Positions 8,925-18,563 of a DNA stretch of 64,000 nt are shown here, in pieces. The stretch's first letter is position 1. Every line of letters starts with the position of its first letter. Where the stretch lies: assembly GCF_900089605.1 (NCBI RefSeq), contig NZ_LT594324.1:1116001-1180000 (forward strand). The letters run 5' to 3'. The position numbers were made by a program, and so were the translations under genes. This stretch comes from Micromonospora narathiwatensis (lineage in GTDB: Bacteria; Actinomycetota; Actinomycetes; Mycobacteriales; Micromonosporaceae). Below the pieces are notes generated by a model that was not told the origin of the DNA, did not search any database, and was given only the letters and a program-made list of their open reading frames with translations.

Positions 8925-9986
8925 GTGCAAGGTCCATCGGACGAGCAGCCCGAACGGCTCGCCGCCCACGCGCCTTTGGGCGGGCACGGCGGTGAGCAGG
9001 GGGAGCCGGCGGGCAGGGAGAGGGCCCTCCCGCCGGCTCCCACCCCCGAACAGATCGTGGCCCGGGCTCTGGCCTCGGTGCCTTCGGTGCCACGCCTTGT
9101 CGGTGAGGCGGCGGTGCGGGAGATTCCGCGGGAGTTCGGCGCGGGAACCCGGGTGGAGACGCTGTGGTGGCGGGCGGCGTCGCTGCGGTCGGGCTGTCCA
9201 CTGGTGTGCGTGTCCTCAGCGGACGGCGGCGTCGGGCGATCGGTGTTGACCGTCGGGCTCGGCGGGCTGCTGGCTCTTGCTGTTCCCGATCCGGTGGTGG
9301 CGGTTGACGGGACCTTGCGGGCGTGGGGTGGCCTGGAGCATCGCGTGGCCCGGCGCACCTCGTCGACCGTATGGGACGCGGTGGCCGCAGATGCCGGCTT
9401 GACGGAGAACGCGGCCGCGGAGCGGTTGACGCAGGTCGGGCCGACGGGGCTGCGGGTGCTGGTGGGGGAGAGCAAGTTGACCGCGCAGCGGCGCCCACCG
9501 ACGTGGCCGGAGATGTTCGGCGTGATCGGTCATCTGCGCTCGGTCTACCGGTTGGCGCTGCTGGATCTGCCGACGGCGGACAGTACATCGACGTGGCGGG
9601 CGCTGGGCTGGTCGACGGTGCCGGTGCTGGTGTCGAGGGCGACGGTGGACGGGGTGCAGCACACGCTGCGGCTGCTGGCCCACATGCGCGGAGCGGGCCT
9701 GGCGCATGTGCCGGACCGGGCGGTGGTGGTGGTCATGGCGACCACGCCGTCTGTGGCGCGTGAGGTGCGGGCGGTGGAGCAGTTGGCGCGGCAGGCATCT
9801 GCGGAGCTGGTGCGGGTGCCGTATGACCCGGTTCTCGCACGGGCGGATCCGCTTGACCCTCGGGCGCTGAGTAAGGCCACTCGGTCGGCGTTGACCGAGG
9901 TCGCCGCAGCGGTGATCGACCGGTGTCCGGTCGAGCCCGCGGCTGTCCTTAGTCCGGGATCGTCGGCCCCGAACGGGGAGGACTAA
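8925..9986 (+). CDS. ParA/MinD-like ATPase at the head of the conjugation operon
   Basis: 353 residues from GTG 8925, chosen for GGGGAGG five bases upstream; an in-frame GTG at 8847 has no ribosome binding site. Residues about 97-108 give a deviant Walker A, SSADGGVGRS, in which the usual lysine of KGGVGKS is Arg and the first Lys is Asp. A later LALLDLPTADS matches the Walker B/switch region. The N-terminus is Pro/Gly-rich. Such MinD-like proteins often lead actinobacterial T4SS gene sets, where they may position the transfer machinery. Whether it hydrolyses ATP with the altered P-loop is uncertain. It ends 2 bp before the next gene. Confidence 0.8.
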   Translation: MQGPSDEQPERLAAHAPLGGHGGEQGEPAGRERALPPAPTPEQIVARALASVPSVPRLVGEAAVREIPREFGAGTRVETLWWRAASLRSGCPLVCVSSADGGVGRSVLTVGLGGLLALAVPDPVVAVDGTLRAWGGLEHRVARRTSSTVWDAVAADAGLTENAAAERLTQVGPTGLRVLVGESKLTAQRRPPTWPEMFGVIGHLRSVYRLALLDLPTADSTSTWRALGWSTVPVLVSRATVDGVQHTLRLLAHMRGAGLAHVPDRAVVVVMATTPSVAREVRAVEQLARQASAELVRVPYDPVLARADPLDPRALSKATRSALTEVAAAVIDRCPVEPAAVLSPGSSAPNGED

Positions 9987-9988
9987 TC

Positions 9989-10351
9989 GTGTTGCATCAA
10001 CTTGCGGCGGCCCTGACGGTGCGCGTCCCGGCGGTGGCGGCGCTGTTGGCGCCGACGCCGACGCCCGAGCCGTCGGGTGATGGTTTCGACTTCAGCCGGA
10101 TCAGCCCGGACCCGTCGGCCGTGCCCCGGTCGGACCTGTTCTACAAGCTGGCCAACGCCGCGCTGTTCCTCGGTGTGATTTCGGCGGTGGCGGGGCTGGC
10201 GGCAGGGGCGATCGCGTTCGGCATAGGCCCAATCTTCGGCGCCCACATCATCAGTGATCGCGGGAAGTCGATGATGTGGAAAGCCGGCCTGGTGGCGATC
10301 GTCGTCGGGTCAGCCACGTCCATCATCGCGTTCCTGCTCACCGAGATCTAG
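9989..10351 (+). CDS. Two-TM small membrane protein, pilin-like (DUF6112-type)
   Basis: 120 residues from GTG 9989, with GGGGAGG ahead of it. After a Pro/Thr-rich N-terminal third there are two hydrophobic helices (about residues 53-78 and 92-117) separated by a short loop with HIISDRGKS. This size, topology and place (first membrane gene of an actinobacterial T4SS operon) match small DUF6112-like proteins that occupy the VirB2 pilin/channel position. A cleavable signal is possible in the first 20 residues. Function is inferred from context. Confidence 0.7.
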   Translation: MLHQLAAALTVRVPAVAALLAPTPTPEPSGDGFDFSRISPDPSAVPRSDLFYKLANAALFLGVISAVAGLAAGAIAFGIGPIFGAHIISDRGKSMMWKAGLVAIVVGSATSIIAFLLTEI

Positions 10352-10363
10352 CAGGTGGCGGCC

Positions 10364-11056
10364 ATGAGCAGAGCGGAGTTCAAGCCGACCACCGGCCGCC
10401 GGATGCCGATGGTCGCTGCAGTGCTGGTCGTGATGGTGCTCGCCGGTGTGGCGGTGTTCGCCGCCGGGCGCGCGAGTACGCCGGAGCCGCAGGTGACCGC
10501 GCGGTATGTCGAGCGGGTACAGGCCGGGGTGCCGGTGGGTTTCCCGGGCACGCCTCGCGGCGGCGGAGACGCGGCGGCGGCGTACACGCAGGTGTTGGCG
10601 TCTGCCGGTACGCGGCCTGCGACGAGCCGGCAGGCGATGGTGGACCTGATCGCCGCTGAGGGAGCCGGACCGGCGGTGCAGCCCCTTGTCGGGCCGACCG
10701 GGGACGGCGAGGCGATCTCGCAGACGGTCGTGGCGCGGGTCTGGGCGCCGGACGCGGACCTTGACGCGGTGGTGTCCGAGGACCGAGAGGTTTCGGTGCG
10801 GATGCTCGTCTGCACCTTGAGCGGTGCCACGACCAGCGGTTCTGCGGATCCGAGTGCTGGGTTGGCGGGCGGCTGGTACGTGCAGTCGGTGACGGTGCGG
10901 TGGTCGCAGGGCCGCTGGCGGGTCGTGACTGCTGAGCGTCCGGTGCCGGTGCCGCCGCCGGATCAGCGCGGTGCGCGCCGCGACGGCGGTCCGCGGGACA
11001 TGCAGCCCCTCGTCGACGTGCTCAGCGCGCGGTCGTGGGCGCCGGGGACGGTGTGA
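10364..11056 (+). CDS. Single-pass conjugation protein, VirB8/TcpC-like placement
   Basis: 230 residues from ATG 10364 (AGGTGG five bases upstream; a GTG at 10355 lacks a site). One N-terminal TM helix (residues about 15-37) is followed by an extracytoplasmic domain of roughly 190 residues rich in beta-type segments, ending in VTVRWSQGRWRVV. The layout of cytoplasmic stub, TM and external NTF2-like-sized domain resembles VirB8/TcpC components of T4SS, but I cannot confirm the fold by eye. It is 3 bp upstream of the VirB6-like gene. Confidence 0.6.
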   Translation: MSRAEFKPTTGRRMPMVAAVLVVMVLAGVAVFAAGRASTPEPQVTARYVERVQAGVPVGFPGTPRGGGDAAAAYTQVLASAGTRPATSRQAMVDLIAAEGAGPAVQPLVGPTGDGEAISQTVVARVWAPDADLDAVVSEDREVSVRMLVCTLSGATTSGSADPSAGLAGGWYVQSVTVRWSQGRWRVVTAERPVPVPPPDQRGARRDGGPRDMQPLVDVLSARSWAPGTV

Positions 11057-11059
11057 CCG

Positions 11060-13042
11060 ATGGCCGTGGTGTCCATGGTGTTCCGTCTGCTGTTGGCTGC
11101 GGCTGCGCTGACGACGGTCGGGCTGGCCGTACCGGGGCAGGCTGCGGCGGCACCGACGTCGGCCCCGTCGCCGTCGGCCTGCCCATCACCGCCGGTCGAT
11201 GTTCGGCCCGGTGGCGGTGTGGAGCCGCTGGCGCAGCCGGAGGTGAATTGGTGCCTGCCGTGGGTGCGGTGGCAGGAGAGCAAGGGCTGGACGACGTTGT
11301 GCAGCGCAGCGGCCAGCGCTGCCGATCAGGAACGGTGCGACGCGGTGGCAGAGACGCTGCAGTCACCGCCGCCGGACGGCACGCCGTCTGTGCTCGACGA
11401 ACGCCTGCCGGCCAGTGGTGAGGAGCCGGTGCGCTGCGAGCGCTTGGACGCTCGGGCGAGGCAGGACCAGGCCAACGCCGACCGGTGGACGGCGAAAGCG
11501 GACCGCTGCCGGGCGTTGCGGGCGTCGCTGGTGGCGTCCTCGTCGCTGAAGGCGTCGGAGTGTGGGTCGTTGGATGTGGCGTGCCGGGTGGGCGCGCAGG
11601 TCAAGGAGGCGGCGCGCACGGGCTTCGAGGGTCTGGCGGACGTGGCGGTCGCCGGGTTTGCGTGGGCGTTGGGCAAGTTGGCTGAGGTGGTGTTCACGCA
11701 GTCCTCGACGGTGGCGGACGAGCCGTTCTATGGCGTCTACAACGACCTCAGTGGGGTGCTGATCGTCGTGGTGTTGGTGGTCTTCGTGCTCTCGACGGCG
11801 ATCAACGGGCTGCGGCTGAGTGGACCTGGGCCGTTGTCGAGCCTGGGCGGGTTGGTCCGGGCGATGTTCGGCATCGCGTTCGCAGGCGGGATTGCGTACC
11901 TGCTGATGGCGGCGTGGGACGAGGCGACGGTGGCGTTGATCGCCCGGAACCAGCAGCGGGAGTGGCAGCCGAGCATGTGGGTCGACGCGCTCAACACGCT
12001 TACCGCTGACACCGGCACGATCCTGCTGGCCTTCGTCGTCGCGGTCGTCGGCGTGATCGGGCTGGTGCTGGTGTTCGTGATGCTGCTGTTCCGGTCGTTG
12101 CTGGCCGCCGGGGCGGCGCTGTTCGGGGCGATGGCGATGACCGGCCAGGTCATGGCCGAGACCCGTGCGTGGGGTCGGAAGTGGTTCTGGACCTGCAACG
12201 CGCTGGCCAGCAGCAAGTTCTTCATCGCCGCGCTGTGGATCTACGGCACCCGCACCACCTACGAGAGCGACAACGTGATCAACGTGCTGCGGGGCCTGTT
12301 CATCATCGTGCTGATGGTCCTCGCGCCGTGGATCCTGCTGCGGCTGACGAGCATGTGGGACGGCTACCTCGCCGACGTCGATGCCCGCGGGTTCCTGACC
12401 TCGGCAGCCACGGCGGTGGGAATAGACGGCGCGCGGCGCCTAGCGGAACCGTTGAGCGGCGGCGGTGGCGACATGGACGCGTCATCGCTGATGCAGGGCA
12501 ACGCCGAGGCCATCCCCACCAGCCCGACAAACCCCGGCGGACCGGCCGAAGCAGTCGACGGCCTATCCGACACGGTCGAGGCGCTGCACGGCCGGGGGGA
12601 CAGTGACCAGTTCGGCGAGCCTGCCGGGCATGCGGGCGGCGAGCAGGGCGGGGGCGAGAACGCCGACGAGGCCGCCGGGGTGGAGCGCGACTCCCGCACA
12701 GCGCAGGGCGATGTGACCGACGGCCAGCTCACGCTGCCTGGCGACGCCAGTGGCGAGCAGGGTGCGCTGCCGGTGACCCCGCAGGCGGCACCCGAACAAA
12801 CAACCGCTTCCGCCGGGACCGACGCCCCGGATGCCGGCAGCCCACCGCCCATGGGTGACAGCGACGCGCCGAGCCCCGGCAGCAGTCCCGAGCCGCCGCC
12901 GGTCGACAACACCGGTAGCGGGGGCGCGACGCCGCCAAACAGCGGCGCGGCAGCCGGCCGGGCGGGCGGGGCGGCGGCGGGTGGGCAGGGCGGCACCGTA
13001 GCGGCCGGTGAAGCCGCCGAGATCGCGATCGTGGCGCTCTAG
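11060..13042 (+). CDS. VirB6/TrbL-like polytopic conjugation protein
   Basis: 660 residues. A signal peptide (about residues 1-30, ending AAAAP) leads to a Cys-containing external region, then five or more TM helices between about residues 225 and 445 (for example GVLIVVVLVVFVLST and TILLAFVVAVVGVIGLVL). After residue 465 the protein becomes a long low-complexity Gly/Ala/Pro/Ser tail with a final hydrophobic stretch. A large N-terminal external domain, central membrane bundle and disordered tail are typical of actinobacterial VirB6-like channel subunits. Good confidence for the role in transfer, moderate for the VirB6 equivalence. Confidence 0.75.
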   Translation: MAVVSMVFRLLLAAAALTTVGLAVPGQAAAAPTSAPSPSACPSPPVDVRPGGGVEPLAQPEVNWCLPWVRWQESKGWTTLCSAAASAADQERCDAVAETLQSPPPDGTPSVLDERLPASGEEPVRCERLDARARQDQANADRWTAKADRCRALRASLVASSSLKASECGSLDVACRVGAQVKEAARTGFEGLADVAVAGFAWALGKLAEVVFTQSSTVADEPFYGVYNDLSGVLIVVVLVVFVLSTAINGLRLSGPGPLSSLGGLVRAMFGIAFAGGIAYLLMAAWDEATVALIARNQQREWQPSMWVDALNTLTADTGTILLAFVVAVVGVIGLVLVFVMLLFRSLLAAGAALFGAMAMTGQVMAETRAWGRKWFWTCNALASSKFFIAALWIYGTRTTYESDNVINVLRGLFIIVLMVLAPWILLRLTSMWDGYLADVDARGFLTSAATAVGIDGARRLAEPLSGGGGDMDASSLMQGNAEAIPTSPTNPGGPAEAVDGLSDTVEALHGRGDSDQFGEPAGHAGGEQGGGENADEAAGVERDSRTAQGDVTDGQLTLPGDASGEQGALPVTPQAAPEQTTASAGTDAPDAGSPPPMGDSDAPSPGSSPEPPPVDNTGSGGATPPNSGAAAGRAGGAAAGGQGGTVAAGEAAEIAIVAL

Positions 13043-13061
13043 GCGAGAAAAGGAGTACGGC

Positions 13062-14531
13062 GTGACCCAGTTCCACTTTCCTCCGCGGTCCACCCGCGGG
13101 TCGATCCTGGGCTTCTCCTGGGGGCAGATCGGCACGGCAGTGGCTGGGGTGATCTGCCTGGTCATCGCCGCGAACCTGCTGGCGGTCGGCCGGCAGCGCG
13201 CCGCCGGTGGTCTGCTGCTGGCGGCGGTGCTGCTGCTCACGATGGGGCTGTTGCGGATCCGGGGCCGCCGGGTCACCGAGTGGACGCCGATCGTCGCGGG
13301 CGCCTTGGCACAGCGCGTGGCCCGGCAGGACCGCTATCGCGGCGCGGTGTGGGCGGCGAATCCAGGCACGCAGCATCTGCATCTGCCCGGCCCGGCGGCC
13401 GGCTACCAGTGGCTACCGGCGGTGGCCGCAGACGGGCTGACCGAAGTGGGCTTGCTGCACCACCGGCGGGAGGGGACTGTGACCGCGACGTTGGCGTGCG
13501 CGGGCAGCAACCTCGTCCTGGCGGACACGTCGGTGCAGCATCAGCGGCTCACCTCGTGGGCCGACGTGTTGAACCTGCTCGGCACCGAGTACGCCGACAG
13601 CGGCCTGGCGCGGTGGTCGCTGACGGCGAGAGCGGTGCCGGACGTCAGCAACCGGGCACAGCGGTACCTCGCGAAGCAGGCGGTCGACACCAGCACGGCG
13701 GCGTACCGGTCGCTGGCTGAACTCACCGTAGCGGCCGGTCCGGGCACCCAACGCCACGAGGTGTTCCTGACCGTGGTGTTCGACGTGCGGAAGCTGTCCG
13801 CAGAGGTTGCGGACGCGGGCGGCACGGACGCGGCTATCGCCACGGTGGTGCTGGACAAGCTGACCGGTGTGCGGGCGGCGGTGCGGGAGGCCGGCATCGA
13901 GACCGGGGGCTGGTTGACGCCCCGGCAGTACGCGGCGGTGCTGCGCGGCCAGTTCGACCCAGAAGACACCGATCTCGAGGTGGCGCCGCACACGGCGGGG
14001 CCGGTAGCGGCGGAGACGGTGGGCTGGTCGTCGTACCGGCACGACTCCGGTTTCTCTCAGACGCTGTGGGTGTACGAGATGCCCCGTCAGCCGGTGCCGA
14101 TGACGTGGGTGACGCCGCTGTTCACTCGCACGGTCGGCCGGCGCGCGGTGGCGGTGGTTGCTGAGCCGGTGCCGGCGCAGTTGGCGCAATTGGCGACGCG
14201 GCGGGACAAGGTTGCCCGCGCCGGGGACGAGGTGACCAAGCGGCGGATGCGGCTGGTGCGCACCGCCCGGGAGGACGAGGAGGCCCGCGCGGTCGAGCAG
14301 GTCGACCGGGAGCAGGCTGCCGGGCACGTCCGCTACCGGTACGCGGTCCTGGTCACGGTGACGGCCGACAGCCCGGAGCAGCTGCGCCACGACGTCCGCG
14401 CCGTCAGGCGGGTGCTGGGCCGGTGCGGCTGCCAGGCGGTGGTGCTCTACGGCGAGCAGGACCAGGCATTCGTGGCCGGCGCGCTGCCCCTAGCGCGTGG
14501 GCTCAAGCCGATGCGGGGGTGGTTCGCATGA
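13062..14531 (+). CDS. SCO6880-family conjugation protein
   Basis: 489 residues from GTG 13062 (AAAAGGAG upstream). The N-terminus reads TQFHFPPRSTRGSILGFSWGQ, followed by two TM helices (about residues 25-65). This is the usual start of SCO6880-type proteins, which combine a PrgI/VirB3-like membrane part with the N-terminal domain of VirB4. The rest is a soluble domain ending LARGLKPMRGWF. It overlaps the VirB4-like ATPase gene by 4 bp, which fits a split VirB3-VirB4 pair acting at the inner face of the channel. Confidence 0.85.
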   Translation: MTQFHFPPRSTRGSILGFSWGQIGTAVAGVICLVIAANLLAVGRQRAAGGLLLAAVLLLTMGLLRIRGRRVTEWTPIVAGALAQRVARQDRYRGAVWAANPGTQHLHLPGPAAGYQWLPAVAADGLTEVGLLHHRREGTVTATLACAGSNLVLADTSVQHQRLTSWADVLNLLGTEYADSGLARWSLTARAVPDVSNRAQRYLAKQAVDTSTAAYRSLAELTVAAGPGTQRHEVFLTVVFDVRKLSAEVADAGGTDAAIATVVLDKLTGVRAAVREAGIETGGWLTPRQYAAVLRGQFDPEDTDLEVAPHTAGPVAAETVGWSSYRHDSGFSQTLWVYEMPRQPVPMTWVTPLFTRTVGRRAVAVVAEPVPAQLAQLATRRDKVARAGDEVTKRRMRLVRTAREDEEARAVEQVDREQAAGHVRYRYAVLVTVTADSPEQLRHDVRAVRRVLGRCGCQAVVLYGEQDQAFVAGALPLARGLKPMRGWFA

Positions 14532-16111
14532 CCTCCCGTACACCCAGGAGTGCGACGCGCCGGGTGCGCCGGGAAGGGGCGTGGTCGCAGCGACTTGCTG
14601 ATTCCGCCGCCCGGCGCGATTTCGCCGCGGCGCAGGCGGACCTCGCACGGGAGCAGCGGGCGCTGCGGCGGCTGACCGAACAACTGCTCGGCCCGCCCTC
14701 TGTGGACGGCCGGGGAGCCTTCGGACCGGCCGCGGGACGGGTGTTCTGGCGGCTGCGGCTACCACCGCTGGTCACCACCAGCGCGCAGCTGTGCAGCGTC
14801 TACCCGTTCGTCGCCGACCCAGGGTTGGGGGTGGACGGACCGCTGATCGGGCAGGAGGTGTACTCCCGCGCCGGGTTCGTGTTCTCGGTGCACGAGCTGT
14901 ATCGGGCGGGCGTGCTCAGCGCCCCCAATATGGTGGTCACCGGGGAGATCGGGTCGGCGAAGTCGTCGCTGCTCAAGACCATCGCGTTCCGCGGGATCCC
15001 GTTCGGGGTGCGGTTCTACATCGTCGACGTCAAGGGCGAGTACGACACCCTCGCCGAAGCGGCTGGCATCCGGCCGGTGCGGGTCGGTCCCGGCTCCGGG
15101 GTGGTGATGAACCCCCTGGCAGGCATCCGCCGCCTGCCCGATGAGGGCGAGGCGGAGTGGCTGCAGATCCAGCGAGCACGCCGACTGCTGCTGCTGGAAG
15201 GGCTGCTGGAGATCCAGCTCGGCGGGCCGCTGAGCGAGGCGGAACGATCGTTGGTCGAATACGCCCTGGACGCGGTCACCCGCGCCGACGACGGCACCAG
15301 CCCGGACCGGATGGCCGCCCCGACCCTGTCCCGGGTGCTGACCGCGATGGGCGACCCGTCCCGGTGGGCGCACCGACTGGCTGGGGTGCACTACGACGTC
15401 GACCAGTTCACTGCCGACAGCCGCCGCGTCCGCCTAGCGTTGGAGCGGCTGATCACTGGCGCGCTCGGCGGGATCTTCGACGCCCCGGCCGCGTCGACGC
15501 TGGCGATCGACTTCGACCAGCCGGGCGCGATCCTGGACCTGCGGGCAGTCCGCGCGTCCGACCAGATGACCGCGATGGCGATGACCTGCGCCCAGTCCTG
15601 GTTAGAGGCGGAGCTGACCCGCCCCAACGCCCCCGCTCGGGTCTGCCTGTATGACGAGTTCGCGCTGGTCAGCCGCCACCTCGGGCTGATGAGGCGGATG
15701 CGTGAGCAGTTGAAGCTCGCCCGCGCGCTCGGCACCGCGAACATTCTTGCCTTTCACCGTTTCACGGACCTGTCGGCCAGCGGTAGCGCCGACTCCGAGC
15801 AGGTCCGTATCGCCCGAGGGCTGATCGAGGACACCGGCGTACGGGTCTCCTACCGACAGGCACCCGGCTCCCTCGACGCGGCACGCGAGTTCCTGGGCAC
15901 CACGGACGTAGAGACCAACCTCCTGCTCCACCTGCGCCGCGGCGTTGGGCTATGGAAGGTCGGGCTGCGCTCCTACGTCGTCAAGCACCAACTCTCGACG
16001 ATCGAACGGCGCATGGTCGACACCGACAGCCGGATGCGGCAAACCCCCGAGCCTGAGCCGGAGAGGGCGCCGTCGCAGGGGGAACACGCCGTGGTGGGGC
16101 AGGTGCGGTGA
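14528..16111 (+). CDS. VirB4-like T4SS ATPase
   Basis: 527 residues from ATG 14528, overlapping the previous stop (ATGA). Walker A is GEIGSAKSS near residues 139-147, followed by YIVDVKGEYD, the segment common to VirB4/HerA-type ATPases; Walker B is RVCLYDEFAL near 372. A C-terminal sensor segment (NILAFHRFTDL) is also present. The P-loop has Ala-Lys-Ser where Gly-Lys-Ser/Thr is usual. It would power assembly and DNA transfer, with the SCO6880-like protein upstream supplying the N-terminal half of a classic VirB4. Confidence 0.88.
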   Translation: MTSRTPRSATRRVRREGAWSQRLADSAARRDFAAAQADLAREQRALRRLTEQLLGPPSVDGRGAFGPAAGRVFWRLRLPPLVTTSAQLCSVYPFVADPGLGVDGPLIGQEVYSRAGFVFSVHELYRAGVLSAPNMVVTGEIGSAKSSLLKTIAFRGIPFGVRFYIVDVKGEYDTLAEAAGIRPVRVGPGSGVVMNPLAGIRRLPDEGEAEWLQIQRARRLLLLEGLLEIQLGGPLSEAERSLVEYALDAVTRADDGTSPDRMAAPTLSRVLTAMGDPSRWAHRLAGVHYDVDQFTADSRRVRLALERLITGALGGIFDAPAASTLAIDFDQPGAILDLRAVRASDQMTAMAMTCAQSWLEAELTRPNAPARVCLYDEFALVSRHLGLMRRMREQLKLARALGTANILAFHRFTDLSASGSADSEQVRIARGLIEDTGVRVSYRQAPGSLDAAREFLGTTDVETNLLLHLRRGVGLWKVGLRSYVVKHQLSTIERRMVDTDSRMRQTPEPEPERAPSQGEHAVVGQVR

Positions 16112-17961
16112 TGGCCGGCTCACTCATGTCCCCGGGACACCGGCTGCCCCGCCGGGGGGTGGCCCGCGCCGACATCCTGGCCCGACTGGCGCTTACGGGC
16201 ATCGCGGCGCTGCTGGTGCTGTCGGGCACCGCCACGCTGTGGCTCGCCGGGCAGGCCGGCGGGCTGCTCACCCACGCGGCCTGGCCGGACAGCTCACCCG
16301 CGGACGCCCCAGGCATCGCCGTGCGGCTCATCACCAACCCGGGCGACCCGGCCCGGGCGTGGCCGCCCGCCGCCCGAGACACGCTGCCGCCAGCGCCCCT
16401 GCTGTACGGGCTGTGGATCGTCCTGCTCAGCGCCACCGTCGTCGGAATCGGAGCGGTGACGATGCGGGTGGCGCAGCGGTGGGTACGCCGACGCGGCTTC
16501 GCCGGCCGTAAGGACCTCGACCGCGTGGTGACGGCCGAGGCGGTGCTGCGCCGCGTCGACGTGCTGCGGCCCGCCCTGACCATCCGCGACACCGACCCAC
16601 CCGAAACCGTCACGGTGAAGCAGCGGCGCCGCACCGACCCCCTCGAAGTGGCCCGGCTGCTCGGCCACCATGCCCTGACCGGTGAGCCGCTGTACCTGGC
16701 CAACGAGTACACCGAACTGCTCGCCGGGGCGGCCCGGTTCGCCAACAAGACGAGCCGTTACATCATCCCGAGGGTCGCCGACGCCCGCGGAGCGGTCATC
16801 TCCACCTCCACCCGCCTCGACGTCGCATCCGTCACCTACGACCTGCGCGCCGAGGTCGGCCCGACGTGGATCTTCGAGCCGCAGGGCCAGGTACCGGGGG
16901 TGCCGCGACTGCGCTGGTCACCCATCGACGGCGCGGAGGACCCCGACATCGCGGCGCTGCGCGCCAAAGGCTTCGCCGCCGGCGCCGGCCTCAAAGGAAA
17001 CGTCGACAACGGCCAATACTTTCAGGACCAGGCGGCGTCGATCATCCGCGGGCTGCTGCACGCCGCAGCCTTGGACGAGCGCGCCACGATGACCGAGGTG
17101 GCGAGCTGGGCCGCCAACCCTTCCGACCCGCGCGCCGAGCGGATCCTGCGCCATCACGGGCAGACGGTGTGGGCCGACCGGCTCGCGTTCCACCGGGAGA
17201 CCACGGGCCGCAGCCGCGACGCCATCCAGTCGGTGGTGTTCGGCGCGCTCGACGCGTTCAGCAACCCACGGATCCTGCACGCGTGCTCACCGCCGCGCGG
17301 GCAGCAGTTCCACCCCGAGCAGTGGCTCGACGAGTCCGGCACCCTCTACCTGGTCGGCACCCGCAGCGGGCAGGCGCTGATCGCGCCGCTGTTCGCCGCC
17401 ATCGCCGAAGACATCATCTACCGCACGCTGCAGCGGTCGTTTCTCGCTCCGGGCGGTCGGGTCGAGCCCTGCCTGTACCTGATCGGTGACGAGATCACCA
17501 ACATCGCGCCGCTGCCGTCGCTGCCCGCGCTGGCATCCGAGGGCGGCGGCGCAGGCATCGCCCTGTCGATCGCCTGCCAGAACACCCACCAACTGGAAGA
17601 ACGGTGGGGCCGCGACGGCGGCCAAGCGCTACGCGACGGCGCGAACGCCCGCTTCGTAATGGGCGGCACCCAGGACGTCAACGCGCTCAAGGACGCCCAG
17701 TCGCTGCTCGGGCAGGTGCAGGAGTTGTCCTCGGCGGCGTCCTGGGGTGGCGGTCGGGCGAGCGTGCAGGAGAACACCCGCCGGGAGAACCTGGTCGACC
17801 TGGCGGAGCTGCGCACGCTGCCGGCCGGGCATGCCCTGGTGCTGCTGGGCAACATGCCACCGGTCGAGGTGGTGCAACCCGCCTGGTGGGAACGCCCGGA
17901 CGCCGACCGGTTCCACACCGCGCAGGACGCCTTCACGGCCCGACTACGGGGAGCACAATGA
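16108..17961 (+). CDS. VirD4/TraG-like coupling protein with degenerate P-loop
   Basis: 617 residues; starts GTG 16108 (GTGA overlap) or ATG 16111. Two TM helices (about residues 25-48 and 97-118) precede a cytoplasmic ATPase domain. The segment YIIPRVADARGAVISTSTRLDV aligns with the part just after the P-loop in TcpA/TraG coupling proteins, and the Walker B region GDEITNIAPLPSLPAL with GGGAGI is typical. At the expected Walker A, however, the sequence is GAARFANKTS (K214), with Asn for the essential Gly and one residue extra. It should connect the relaxosome to the channel; ATP use is questionable. Confidence 0.85.
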   Translation: MMAGSLMSPGHRLPRRGVARADILARLALTGIAALLVLSGTATLWLAGQAGGLLTHAAWPDSSPADAPGIAVRLITNPGDPARAWPPAARDTLPPAPLLYGLWIVLLSATVVGIGAVTMRVAQRWVRRRGFAGRKDLDRVVTAEAVLRRVDVLRPALTIRDTDPPETVTVKQRRRTDPLEVARLLGHHALTGEPLYLANEYTELLAGAARFANKTSRYIIPRVADARGAVISTSTRLDVASVTYDLRAEVGPTWIFEPQGQVPGVPRLRWSPIDGAEDPDIAALRAKGFAAGAGLKGNVDNGQYFQDQAASIIRGLLHAAALDERATMTEVASWAANPSDPRAERILRHHGQTVWADRLAFHRETTGRSRDAIQSVVFGALDAFSNPRILHACSPPRGQQFHPEQWLDESGTLYLVGTRSGQALIAPLFAAIAEDIIYRTLQRSFLAPGGRVEPCLYLIGDEITNIAPLPSLPALASEGGGAGIALSIACQNTHQLEERWGRDGGQALRDGANARFVMGGTQDVNALKDAQSLLGQVQELSSAASWGGGRASVQENTRRENLVDLAELRTLPAGHALVLLGNMPPVEVVQPAWWERPDADRFHTAQDAFTARLRGAQ

Positions 17962-18563
17962 TGCCGGATCGCGCCTTCCTGTTCGACATCCCTGAGCAGG
18001 CCTCGCCGCAGGAACGGGCCACCGCCGAACTGGCCGAGCTGATCGACACGCTGCGCGGCGCGGTGGAACAGCTCGCCGAGGCCCACGTGGCACTGTCCGA
18101 GCGCGTCGACGCGCTCGACAGCCCGACCGGGTTCGTGCCGGCGCGGCACTGCTGGCGGGACCTTCACCGCGACGACACCCGCGAGTTGTGGGCGTGGCTG
18201 ATCGCCTGGACCCGCTGGCTGTCCGACCGGTACGGGCTGGCGCAGTACCTCGGCGCGTGCTGGCCGGCCCACCCGGCCCTGGTGGAGGAACTGACCGCGC
18301 TGGCGGTGTCGTGGCACCACGCCTACTCGGCCAACGCGGACCCCGACGCGCCGCTTCGCTGGCACGAGGCGCTGCACCGCGCATGCAGCCGGTGGCAGCA
18401 GTGGGACACCACCCGTTGCCGGCACGGCCAGCACATTCCTCGCAGTCCGGACACCGTCTGGGCGCAGCCTTGGCCGGACACCGCCGATGACGCCGTCAGC
18501 GAGGACATCCGCGCACGGCCGGCGCCTGCGACGGCGGCCCAGGATTCAAGGGGCAGCAAATGA
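17958..18563 (+). CDS. DUF4913-like protein of the transfer operon
   Basis: 201 residues from ATG 17958, overlapping the coupling-protein stop (ATGA). An N-terminal coiled-coil (ELAELIDTLRGAVEQLAEAHVALSERVDAL) is followed by a Trp-rich domain: HCWRDLHRDDTRELWAWLIAW and YLGACWPAHPALVEEL, which resemble DUF4913 found beside coupling proteins in actinobacterial mobile elements. No catalytic motif is seen. Its position suggests an accessory that binds the coupling protein or relaxase, but this is inference. Confidence 0.7.
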   Translation: MMPDRAFLFDIPEQASPQERATAELAELIDTLRGAVEQLAEAHVALSERVDALDSPTGFVPARHCWRDLHRDDTRELWAWLIAWTRWLSDRYGLAQYLGACWPAHPALVEELTALAVSWHHAYSANADPDAPLRWHEALHRACSRWQQWDTTRCRHGQHIPRSPDTVWAQPWPDTADDAVSEDIRARPAPATAAQDSRGSK

